A DNA stretch of 6,218 nucleotides from an uncultured Oscillibacter sp. (GTDB lineage Bacteria > Bacillota > Clostridia > Oscillospirales > Oscillospiraceae). Within the stretch, counting starts at the first letter, position 1. Every line of letters begins with the position of its first letter. A model generated the notes under the pieces. The model was not told where the DNA came from. It made no database searches and worked only from the letters and a program-made list of their open reading frames with translations. The stretch spans positions 1-6,218 of the forward strand of contig CAJFNE010000113.1 of NCBI GenBank assembly GCA_904393855.1, written 5' to 3'. Positions 1-4,773 of this stretch are shown piece after piece. The position numbers and the translations under genes were made by a program.

Positions 1-51
1 GCACGTGCAAGTTCCGCGCCGAGGCGATTTTTTCTCTTGGACCGTCCACGG

Positions 52-88
52 CCCGTTCTCTTTTTGTCAAGAACAAAAAGAGAATGGG
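52..88. repeat. Long inverted repeat, 16-bp stem with 5-nt loop
   Basis: Left arm 52-67 pairs with right arm 73-88 around the loop CAAGA. Fifteen pairs are Watson-Crick and one (55/85) is G-T. The core arms are TTCTCTTTTTGT and ACAAAAAGAGAA. Read on the minus strand it could terminate recF transcription, but the T-rich tract is inside the stem and none follows the hairpin, so a mobile or REP-like palindrome is an equal reading. Confidence 0.7.
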
Positions 89-122
89 GGGTGGAATCCT
101 CCGGTGATCACCGCACTCCCCC

Positions 123-145
123 GGGCGACCACAGGTCGCCCCTAC
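123..145 (-). repeat. GTAGGG-type palindromic repeat, copy 1
   Basis: Perfect 8-bp arms GGGCGACC (123-130) and GGTCGCCC (134-141) enclose a 3-nt loop, ACA. On the minus strand the element begins GTAGGGGCGACC. A second hairpin with the same GTAGGG edge and the same orientation lies at 4814-4852. From memory, short palindromes with this edge are frequent between genes in Oscillospiraceae-like genomes. That is recollection and has not been searched. Confidence 0.5.
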
Positions 146-197
146 GCTCCCGCCCGGATGGGTGCATCTGCCAGGACCATCAACATGGCCCATGCCC

Positions 198-211
198 CGT
201 CCCATGGGACG
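198..211. repeat. 14-bp perfect palindrome just past the recF stop
   Basis: CGTCCCATGGGACG is its own reverse complement and begins 3 nt beyond the recF stop codon. As RNA it could fold into a short hairpin (CGTCC / GGACG with a CATG loop) and protect the 3' end. Without a U-tract it is not a convincing terminator. Confidence 0.5.
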
Positions 212-214
212 CCC

Positions 215-1318
215 TCACCCAATCTCTCCCTGTGTCACGTGAAAAATCTTCCCCCCCAGCAGGACCGGCAGCCGGTCGTCCTCACAGCAGGTGATGAACA
301 CCTGTCCGCCCGCGATGCGGTTCAGCACGAACTCCTGCCGCCGGGGGTCCAGCTCGCTGAGCACGTCGTCCAGCAGCAGCACCGGGTATTCGCCCACCAC
401 ATTCCGGTAGATCTCCCGCTCCGCCAGCTTCAGCGCCAGCGCCGCGGTCCGGGTCTGGCCCTGGGAGGCGTACTGCTTGGCGTCCCGGCCGTTGATGGTC
501 ACCAGGAGATCATCCTTGTGGGGGCCGGACAGGCACAGCCGGGAGGCCAGCTCCGCCCTCCGGTGAGACTCCATATGGGCCCGCAGCTGCTCCGCCAGCA
601 CCGCGATCTCCGCGCCGGGGTCCGTGACGGAGGACACCGTCTGATAACGCACATCCAACTCCTCCCGCCCGCCGGAGCACTCCCGGTGGTGCAGGGCTGC
701 GTACTCCCGCAGCCGCTGGGCGAACTGGAAGCGGTAGTGGATCACCACCGCGCCGTACTGGATCAGCCGCTCGTTGAACTCCGGCAGGGTCTCCAGCAGG
801 TCCGGCCTCTCCTCCGCGTCCCGGAGAATCCGGGTCTTGTGCTCATAGGCCCGGTGGTACTCCGCCAGGGCCGCCGCGTACCGGGGCCGCAGCTGGCAGA
901 GGGCCGTGTCCAGGAACCGCCGCCGGGCGGCGGCCCCCTCCCGGATCAGGTATAGGTCCTCCGGACAGAAGAACACCGTGTTGTACACCTGGCCCAGGTC
1001 CGCGCTCCGCTTCACCGGCGTCTGGTTTACCGTGAGCTTTCGCCGCCGGTCCCGGAACAGCTCCGCCCGCACCCGGAACTCCCGGTTCCGGGCAAAAATC
1101 CGGGCCTCCGCCACCGCAAAGTCCGCGCCGAAGCCGATCATCTCCCGGTCTGTCCGGGCCCGGGAGGACTTCCCCCGGGAGAGATAGACCAGCGCCTCCA
1201 GCAGATTCGTCTTCCCCTGGGCGTTCTCCCCGAAGATGACGTTGCAGCTGGGGTCAAACTCCACAGCCGCCCGCGCATAGTTCCGGAAGGACTCCAGGTG
1301 CAGCCCGTCAACCCGCAT
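215..1318 (-). CDS. recF: DNA replication and repair protein RecF
   Basis: RecF is a cytoplasmic SMC/ABC-type ATPase that binds gapped DNA and helps RecO and RecR load RecA at stalled forks and single-strand gaps. The 367-residue product has the expected family length. Visible motifs are Walker A GENAQGKT (30-37), the RRRFLD segment (132-137), SGPHKDD (264-270), an ABC signature around YASQGQTR (283-290), and Walker B with the following acidic stretch, PVLLLDDVLSELD (312-324). The ATG at 1318 gives the canonical start MRVDGLHLESFRNY, although the frame stays open upstream to 1468. GGGGAG lies about 14 nt upstream, so the ribosome binding site is modest. The start overlaps the end of yaaA by 11 bp, pointing to translational coupling. 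It is the last gene of the dnaN-yaaA-recF run. Confidence 0.97.
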   Translation of the reverse strand: MRVDGLHLESFRNYARAAVEFDPSCNVIFGENAQGKTNLLEALVYLSRGKSSRARTDREMIGFGADFAVAEARIFARNREFRVRAELFRDRRRKLTVNQTPVKRSADLGQVYNTVFFCPEDLYLIREGAAARRRFLDTALCQLRPRYAAALAEYHRAYEHKTRILRDAEERPDLLETLPEFNERLIQYGAVVIHYRFQFAQRLREYAALHHRECSGGREELDVRYQTVSSVTDPGAEIAVLAEQLRAHMESHRRAELASRLCLSGPHKDDLLVTINGRDAKQYASQGQTRTAALALKLAEREIYRNVVGEYPVLLLDDVLSELDPRRQEFVLNRIAGGQVFITCCEDDRLPVLLGGKIFHVTQGEIG

Positions 1319-1520
1319 ACTGCACCGTGTGGTGCTCCCCGGCAAAGCACACGTCGTCCCCGGGGCGGATCTTCTTGCCTCGCATGGTGCAGACCTCCCC
1401 ATTGACCGTGACCTCACCGGATTGAATCCGCTCCTTGGCCTCGCCGCCGGTGGCCACCAGATTGGCAAATTTCAGAAGATCCTGGAGCTTGATGAACTCC
1501 GTTGTAATGGAAACTGTCAT
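1308..1520 (-). CDS. yaaA: S4-domain RNA-binding protein YaaA (RlbA-like)
   Basis: A 70-residue protein consisting of a single S4 RNA-binding fold. The diagnostic run TEFIKLQDLLKFANLVATGG covers residues 7-26, followed by EAKERIQSGEVTVNGE and RGKKIRPGD, the usual alpha-L RNA-binding core. It belongs to the small YaaA family encoded between dnaN and recF in most Firmicutes. The family is thought to bind structured RNA, probably ribosomal, but the exact role is unsettled. GGAG inside the end of dnaN, about 8 nt upstream, supports the ATG at 1520. The gene starts 4 nt after the dnaN stop and overlaps recF by 11 bp, so the three genes are almost certainly one transcript. Confidence 0.93.
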   Translation of the reverse strand: MTVSITTEFIKLQDLLKFANLVATGGEAKERIQSGEVTVNGEVCTMRGKKIRPGDDVCFAGEHHTVQYAG

Positions 1521-1524
1521 ACGA

Positions 1525-2640
1525 TCACTCCGCGCTCTTCAGCCGCACCGGCAGCACCATGTAGAGGAAATTCTCCTCCCCCTCAACCGGGACGATGATA
1601 GCGGGGGAGACGCCGGTGTTCAGTTCGATCTTTACCGTGTCCGCCGGGGCATAGCGCAGGGCCTCCATGAGATAGCGGTTGTTGAAGCCGATCTCCAGGC
1701 CGCCGCCGTCCCCGGAAAGGCGGCAGATATCCCGGGCCTCACCGTTGCCGGTACGAGCGGAGAGAATCAATTTATCGTGGTCAAAGACACACCGAACCGG
1801 GCTCTTCAGCTTGTCGGAGATCACCACGGAAACCCGGTCGATGCTCTCAATCAGGGCCTTGGTATCCGCAACCACCGTGATGGGGTTGTTCCGGGGGATA
1901 GCATTCTTATAATTGAGGAATTCCCCCTCAAGCCGGCGGCAGATCAGCTCCGTTGCGCCCACCTCAAAGAGGATATGCCGCTTACCCAGCGTCACCGTGG
2001 CCAGGTCCTCCACGTCGCCGCAGATACCCTTTACCTCATTCAGGGCATTGCCCGGCGCCACGAAAGAGAAGGCCCCTCCATCAATCTTCTCCAGAGGCTC
2101 CCGCCGAATGGCCAGCCGGAAGCCGTCCACGGCCACCATAGTCAGCCCGGCGTCCGACACCTCAAACAGCGCGCCGGTGTGCACGGGCCGGCTCTCGTTG
2201 GTGGAGACGGCGAAAGCCACCTCCTCGATCATGGCCCGCAACGTCTTCTGCTGGATGGAAAGGGCGTAGCCATCTTCCACCTCCGGCAGGTCCGGGTAGT
2301 CGGCGGCGGAGAGGCCCAGAATATCGAAGTCCGCGTCCCCGCAGGAGAGATGGACCATCAGATGGTCGTCCGCGGAGACGGTGACCACATCATCCGGCAT
2401 CCGGCGGATGATGTCCCCAAAGAGACGGGCATTCAGAACGATCTCTCCGCCCTCCGCCACGGCGGCCTCCACCTTGGTGCGGATTCCGGTCTGCATGTTA
2501 TAGCCGGACACCGTCAGCTGGTGGTCGGCGCGGAGCAGAAGCCCCTCCAGCGCCGGAATGGAGCTCTTGGGCGATACGGCGCGGCTGGCGACGGAGATCG
2601 CGTTTTGCAGCAGGACTTTCTCACAGCTGAATTTGATCAT
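1525..2640 (-). CDS. dnaN: DNA polymerase III subunit beta (sliding clamp)
   Basis: DnaN forms the ring-shaped dimer that tethers the replicative polymerase to DNA and is a landing platform for repair and regulatory proteins. The 371-residue product matches the family length and should hold three clamp domains (roughly 1-120, 128-245 and 248-371). Recognisable signatures are the N-terminal MIKFSCEK, STNESRPVHTGALFEV (about 164-179), DGFRLAIRR in the middle domain, and the C-terminal YMVLPVRL that forms the partner-binding pocket. GAGAGGAAA about 7 nt upstream supports the ATG at 2640. The putative oriC lies immediately upstream. I found no convincing dnaN promoter there, so transcription may come through from dnaA or from an unrecognised promoter. 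Confidence 0.98.
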   Translation of the reverse strand: MIKFSCEKVLLQNAISVASRAVSPKSSIPALEGLLLRADHQLTVSGYNMQTGIRTKVEAAVAEGGEIVLNARLFGDIIRRMPDDVVTVSADDHLMVHLSCGDADFDILGLSAADYPDLPEVEDGYALSIQQKTLRAMIEEVAFAVSTNESRPVHTGALFEVSDAGLTMVAVDGFRLAIRREPLEKIDGGAFSFVAPGNALNEVKGICGDVEDLATVTLGKRHILFEVGATELICRRLEGEFLNYKNAIPRNNPITVVADTKALIESIDRVSVVISDKLKSPVRCVFDHDKLILSARTGNGEARDICRLSGDGGGLEIGFNNRYLMEALRYAPADTVKIELNTGVSPAIIVPVEGEENFLYMVLPVRLKSAE

Positions 2641-2663
2641 GGTCAGTTTCCTCTCTATCTCGC

Positions 2664-2720
2664 TATTTTTTACAGAAAAAAATATAGAAATTTAGAAATC
2701 GTAATCATAGAAGAAAAATT
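2664..2720. promoter_or_regulatory. AT-rich candidate DNA unwinding element with DnaA-trio-like pattern
   Basis: By hand count, 9 of 57 bases are G or C. Reading the plus strand 3' to 5' from 2713, consecutive triplets are GAA, GAT, ACT, AAT, GCT, AAA, GAT. Five of the seven fit the DnaA-trio consensus [G/A]A[T/A] in one register. The series starts 7 nt from the nearest DnaA box (2721-2729), which is oriented towards it as in the B. subtilis basal unwinding system. The GC cluster seen there between box and trios is absent. Confidence 0.55.
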
Positions 2721-2729
2721 TGTGGAAAA
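2721..2729 (-). promoter_or_regulatory. DnaA box 1, TTTTCCACA
   Basis: Exact TTTTCCACA on the minus strand, one base from the classical TTATCCACA. It is the box closest to the AT-rich block and points into it, so it is the best candidate for seeding a DnaA filament. Confidence 0.82.
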
Positions 2730-2775
2730 GGGATGGAAATGGCTGGGAAGACAGGGATTACTGGGAAAGACGGGA

Positions 2776-2784
2776 TGTGGAAAA
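2776..2784 (-). promoter_or_regulatory. DnaA box 2, TTTTCCACA
   Basis: Exact TTTTCCACA on the minus strand, same orientation as box 1 and 55 bp from it. It is divergent to box 3, with 10 bp between them. Confidence 0.82.
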
Positions 2785-2794
2785 ACAGGAGCCC

Positions 2795-2803
2795 TTTTCC
2801 ACG
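2795..2803 (+). promoter_or_regulatory. DnaA box 3, TTTTCCACG (one mismatch)
   Basis: Differs from the neighbouring boxes only in the last base. It forms a divergent pair with box 2. Confidence 0.5.
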
Positions 2804-2822
2804 GGCCGGCGGAAGAGGCCGG

Positions 2823-2831
2823 TTTTCCACA
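2823..2831 (+). promoter_or_regulatory. DnaA box 4, TTTTCCACA
   Basis: Exact TTTTCCACA on the plus strand, following a GC-rich spacer. Box 5 begins 21 bp further on, about two helical turns, which would place both on the same DNA face. Confidence 0.82.
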
Positions 2832-2843
2832 GCTGGTTTTTCC

Positions 2844-2852
2844 TTTTCCACA
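2844..2852 (+). promoter_or_regulatory. DnaA box 5, TTTTCCACA
   Basis: Exact TTTTCCACA on the plus strand, 21 bp start to start from box 4 and 15 bp from the end of dnaA. Confidence 0.82.
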
Positions 2853-2857
2853 GGACT

Positions 2858-2866
2858 TCTGGAAAA
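2858..2866 (-). promoter_or_regulatory. Weak DnaA box 6, TTTTCCAGA
   Basis: One mismatch at position 8 of the box. It abuts the dnaA stop codon and is inverted relative to box 5. It is listed because of the cluster; alone it would not be called. Confidence 0.3.
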
Positions 2867-4171
2867 CTACCGCTTGGAGTTGATGTTGGTTTTGATCTCC
2901 TTGACGGTCTCGGCAAAGGCGGGGTCCTTCTTCATCTTCTTCTCCACCTGCTGGATGGAGTAGAGAACCGTGGAGTGGTCCCGGTTGTCAAAGACTTTGC
3001 CGATGTCCACCACGGAGGTATTGGTCATGGAGCGGATCAGGTACATGGCGATCTGGCGTGCCTGGACAGCCTCCCGGATCCGCTGCTGGCCCCGAATGAC
3101 CGACTCCTCCAGTCCGTAAAACTTGGAGATATACTCCAGGATCGCCTCCGGGGTGGGGATATACTCGCTGGAGCGCTTCAGGATGTCCTGCATGGCCCGG
3201 GTGACGGTCTCCTCGTCCGCCTCGTTGCCCAGCAGGTCCTTGTAGGCCAGGATCTTGTGGATGGTGCCCTCCAGCTGCCGGACGTTGGCGGTGACGTTCT
3301 CCGCGATATAGTTGGCGATCTTGTCTGGCAGGTTCATGCCCAGCATGGCAGCCTTGTTCTTCACGATGGCCACCCGGGTCTCGAAGTCCGGCGGCGCCAC
3401 GTCCACCAGAAGTCCCCACTCGAACCGGGTCCGCAGCCGGTCGTCCAGCAGCGTCATCTCAGAGGGGGGGCGGTCGGAGGTCAGCACGATCTGGTGGCCG
3501 GCCTCGTAGAGGGTGTTGAAGGTGTGGAAGAACTCCTCCTGGGTCTGCCGCTTGCCGGCGATGAACTGCACGTCGTCCACCAGCAGCAGGTCCGCCTGGC
3601 GGTACTTGTCCCGCATCTCGGCGGTCTTGCCCTCCCGGATGGCGTCCACCAGCTCGTTGGTCAGATCGTCGCCCTTGACGTAGGCGATCTTGGACAGGGG
3701 ATCGTTCTTTCGGATGACGTTGGCGATGGCATAGATCAGATGGGTCTTGCCCAGGCCGGAATCCCCGTAGATCAGGAGGGGGTTGTAGTTCTTGGCGGGG
3801 TGCTCCGCCACGGAGAGGGACGCGGCGTAGGCCAGCTTGTTGGAGGGGCCCACCACGAAGGATTCAAAGGTGAATTCCGCGGTGCTGAAGCGGTCGCTCT
3901 GGGAGCCCGCCGGCTTTTCAGACAGCTTGGTATCCAGGATCTTCACGTCAAAATCCATGGAGAAGATGTCGTGCAGCACCGCTTTGATGTTCTTCATGAA
4001 CAGGGATTCAATGCAGTCTTTCTTGAATTTGTTGGGGCAGTACAGCAGAAAGACGTTTCCCTGGATGTCCAGGGCCTCCAGCTCGTCGAACCAGGTGGCG
4101 ATGGTGGTCTCCGAGAGATCTTTTTTTAATTGCTGCAGAACATTGTTCCATACGTCGGCGATGGAATTCAA
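2867..4171 (-). CDS. dnaA: Chromosomal replication initiator protein DnaA
   Basis: DnaA is the AAA+ ATPase that binds DnaA boxes, melts oriC and recruits the helicase. The 434-residue product is complete. Domain I spans about 1-80 (MNSIADVW, helicase and partner contacts), followed by a short linker to about 100. The AAA+ core has Walker A GDSGLGKT (136-143), Walker B LLLVDD (195-200), sensor I TSDRPP (231-236), the arginine-finger region RLRTRF (245-250) and sensor II NVRQLEG (296-302). Domain IV carries the DNA-binding signature ARQIAMYLIR (371-380) and FDNRDHSTV (394-402). The linker is short compared with many orthologues. The start is TTG, supported by AGAGAGGTG about 8 nt upstream and by the canonical MNS N-terminus. 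It ends at the oriC boxes, and its own promoter lies about 140 nt upstream. Confidence 0.98.
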   Translation of the reverse strand: MNSIADVWNNVLQQLKKDLSETTIATWFDELEALDIQGNVFLLYCPNKFKKDCIESLFMKNIKAVLHDIFSMDFDVKILDTKLSEKPAGSQSDRFSTAEFTFESFVVGPSNKLAYAASLSVAEHPAKNYNPLLIYGDSGLGKTHLIYAIANVIRKNDPLSKIAYVKGDDLTNELVDAIREGKTAEMRDKYRQADLLLVDDVQFIAGKRQTQEEFFHTFNTLYEAGHQIVLTSDRPPSEMTLLDDRLRTRFEWGLLVDVAPPDFETRVAIVKNKAAMLGMNLPDKIANYIAENVTANVRQLEGTIHKILAYKDLLGNEADEETVTRAMQDILKRSSEYIPTPEAILEYISKFYGLEESVIRGQQRIREAVQARQIAMYLIRSMTNTSVVDIGKVFDNRDHSTVLYSIQQVEKKMKKDPAFAETVKEIKTNINSKR

Positions 4172-4179
4172 CAGGACGC

Positions 4180-4187
4180 ACCTCTCT
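4180..4187 (-). promoter_or_regulatory. dnaA ribosome binding site deciding a TTG start
   Basis: On the minus strand, GAGAGGTG sits about 8 nt before the TTG at 4171-4169. No in-frame ATG nearby would give the conserved N-terminus, so the rare start codon is accepted. TTG lowers initiation efficiency and may limit DnaA level. Confidence 0.7.
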
Positions 4188-4248
4188 TTTGTTTGTATGG
4201 TGAACGAAAATGGCGGTCAGGCGCCGTGATTCGGATAGAAAAAGAAGA

Positions 4249-4276
4249 GCGGCGGAAATATCGGAAAACCGCCTGC
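4249..4276 (-). promoter_or_regulatory. Hairpin in the dnaA leader followed by a pyrimidine tract
   Basis: On the minus strand, arms GGCGG and CCGCC, extended by GC/GC across a bulged A, enclose a 13-nt loop. The 3' arm is followed by TCTTCTTTTTC. This resembles a weak intrinsic terminator or attenuator within the 5' UTR of dnaA. The large loop and interrupted T-run make it uncertain. Confidence 0.3.
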
Positions 4277-4312
4277 TTTTTCTGGGGAAGCATAAGAGCC
4301 CACTATTTTTTT

Positions 4313-4341
4313 ATTATACCAAAAAAGCCCGCCTCAGGCAA
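4313..4341 (-). promoter_or_regulatory. Putative dnaA promoter (extended -10, vegetative sigma)
   Basis: On the minus strand, TTGCCT (4341-4336), a 17-bp spacer, then a consensus TATAAT (4318-4313) preceded by TGG, giving an extended -10. Transcription should begin near 4306, leaving a leader of roughly 135 nt before dnaA. The -35 matches TTGACA at four of six positions. Confidence 0.72.
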
Positions 4342-4400
4342 CACATATTCTAATTATTAAGATGAAAAAACGCAGGTTTGTGAGGGACTTCCAGATCTTG

Positions 4401-4428
4401 TTGATTCATATTGAAAGGATACTATATT
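4401..4428 (+). promoter_or_regulatory. Possible second rightward promoter
   Basis: TTGATT (4401-4406), a 16-bp spacer and TATATT (4423-4428) give four of six and five of six matches. It is weaker than the promoter at 4489-4518 and lies in AT-rich sequence where chance matches are common. Confidence 0.25.
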
Positions 4429-4436
4429 TTGATTTT

Positions 4437-4445
4437 TGATCCACA
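4437..4445 (+). promoter_or_regulatory. Isolated DnaA-box-like site TGATCCACA
   Basis: Differs from TTATCCACA at one position. It lies between the divergent dnaA and rpmH promoters, about 95 bp upstream of the dnaA -35. Firmicutes often have DnaA boxes upstream of dnaA for autoregulation, but a single imperfect copy is weak evidence. Confidence 0.35.
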
Positions 4446-4488
4446 GATCTCATGAAAAAACCGCTGTTTTTCAAATTTCAAGTTTTTA

Positions 4489-4518
4489 TTGACACCTTTT
4501 GCGGGGATATGGTATACT
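4489..4518 (+). promoter_or_regulatory. Putative rpmH operon promoter
   Basis: Consensus TTGACA (4489-4494), an 18-bp spacer and TATACT (4513-4518) preceded by TGG at 4510-4512, an extended -10. The expected start is around 4524-4526. A strong promoter suits a ribosomal-protein gene near the origin. Confidence 0.85.
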
Positions 4519-4530
4519 ATCTGATGCGTC

Positions 4531-4613
4531 AAACGGCGCCTGAAACAGGTTACTGCGCCCTGCCCCTCGGCGGGGTGTCGAGTAAACGCCGTTTTTGAAA
4601 CGGCCTTATTTTT
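4531..4613 (+). promoter_or_regulatory. rpmH leader: candidate terminator/antiterminator switch
   Basis: Segment A, AAACGGCG (4531-4538), is perfectly complementary to segment B, CGCCGTTT (4587-4594). B is also complementary, over GCCGTTT (4588-4594), to segment C, AAACGGC (4598-4604), with loop TTG. B:C is followed by CTTATTTTT and so resembles an intrinsic terminator just upstream of the ribosome binding site. A can be hidden in a third helix, GGCGC (4535-4539) with GCGCC (4555-4559). A further CCCC/GGGG hairpin lies at 4563-4575. The mutually exclusive pairings are seen in the sequence; the regulatory role and any ligand are inferred. Confidence 0.55.
4588..4613 (+). terminator. Possible intrinsic terminator in the rpmH leader
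   Basis: A 7-bp perfect stem, GCCGTTT / AAACGGC, with loop TTG, followed by CTTATTTTT. The stem is short and the T-tract is interrupted, so termination would be partial. Its position before the gene implies attenuation rather than an operon end. Confidence 0.45.
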
Positions 4614-4632
4614 GACAGGAGGTGTCTCAAGC

Positions 4633-4773
4633 ATGGCAACGAAACGTACCTATCAGCCCAAGAAGCTCCACGGCCAGAAGATCCACGGCTTCCGCAAGCG
4701 GATGGCCACGGCCAATGGCCGTAAGGTTCTCTCCCGCCGCCGCGCCAAGGGCCGCGCCCGTCTGTCCTATTAA
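4633..4773 (+). CDS. rpmH: 50S ribosomal protein L34 (bL34)
   Basis: L34 is a small, very basic protein that binds 23S rRNA in the large ribosomal subunit. The 46-residue product reads MATKRTYQPKKLHGQKIHGF at the start, then RKRMATANGRKVLSRRRAKG and RARLSY, which is the complete family pattern. It has two extra residues (Ala-Thr) after the initiator Met compared with the usual MKRTYQP start. A near-perfect AGGAGGTG (4617-4624) stands 8 nt before the ATG at 4633. It is the first gene of the rightward operon, behind a strong promoter and a structured leader. The 173-nt gap to rnpA is longer than is usual for this pair and holds hairpins. Confidence 0.97.
   Translation: MATKRTYQPKKLHGQKIHGFRKRMATANGRKVLSRRRAKGRARLSY

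Larger units (their letters stand above)
1..214. other. Palindrome-rich intergenic region downstream of recF
   Basis: No gene with a recognisable product or ribosome binding site is visible here. The stretch holds at least five dyad-symmetric elements: GCACGTGC at 1-8 (cut by the window edge), a 16-bp stem at 52-88, CGGTGATCACCG at 102-113, an 8-bp stem at 123-141, and CGTCCCATGGGACG at 198-211. None is followed by a clear T-run in the direction of recF transcription, so a classical terminator is not obvious. The mixture looks like accumulated intergenic palindromic repeats. No remB/DUF370 or gyrB start, which often follows recF in Firmicutes, lies inside this interval. Confidence 0.6.
2641..2866. 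other. oriC: Putative chromosomal replication origin (oriC), dnaA-dnaN intergenic
   Basis: The 226-bp gap between dnaA and dnaN carries four exact TTTTCCACA DnaA boxes and two one-mismatch copies between 2721 and 2866. The adjacent block 2664-2720 has only 9 G/C in 57 bases in an otherwise GC-rich window. This combination of a DnaA-box cluster beside an AT-rich unwinding element, in this position, matches the Bacillus subtilis-type origin. Between 2801 and 2822 there is a very GC-rich spacer with two GGCCGG copies. Plus-strand base skew also changes sign about here in a hand count. Boxes near dnaN point towards the AT-rich block and boxes near dnaA point mostly the other way. Confidence 0.88.
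4172..4632. other. Divergent control region between dnaA and rpmH
   Basis: These 461 bp hold no supported gene. From left to right: the dnaA ribosome binding site and a leader of roughly 135 nt with one hairpin (4249-4276), the dnaA promoter (4313-4341), an AT-rich centre (about 4340-4490) with one DnaA-box-like site, the rpmH promoter (4489-4518), and a structured rpmH leader ending in the ribosome binding site. The two promoters face outwards. Confidence 0.8.

Noticed and set aside
52..88. This hairpin as a firm intrinsic terminator for recF
   Set aside because: No T-run follows the stem on the minus strand; the run is inside the stem. It is recorded as a repeat instead.
5..955. A 316-codon plus-strand open frame across 1-955
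   Set aside because: It lies antisense to recF over most of its length, has low-complexity Pro/Arg/Gln composition and resembles no family. It is a by-product of GC-rich coding on the other strand.
2704..2709. TATGAT on the minus strand as a -10 for dnaN
   Set aside because: No acceptable -35 at 16-18 bp; the positions are occupied by DnaA box 1.
1435..2883. A 482-codon plus-strand open frame antisense to dnaN
   Set aside because: dnaN is unmistakable on the minus strand. The antisense product is His/Gly/Gln-rich without recognisable motifs and runs through the oriC boxes.
2720..4129. A 469-codon plus-strand open frame antisense to dnaA
   Set aside because: It mirrors dnaA codon usage (runs of Leu, Val, Gly, His) and has no motif. 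It arises from the absence of stop complements in a GC-rich gene.
4362..4439. A 25-codon ORF (MKKRRFVRDF...) upstream of rpmH
   Set aside because: No ribosome binding site and no family resemblance. It lies in AT-rich sequence upstream of the main promoter.
4452..4598. A 48-codon ORF starting MKKPLFFKF
   Set aside because: Its 5' half covers the -35 and -10 of the rpmH promoter and there is no ribosome binding site. Only the part from 4524 would be on the transcript, and that is discussed as a finding.
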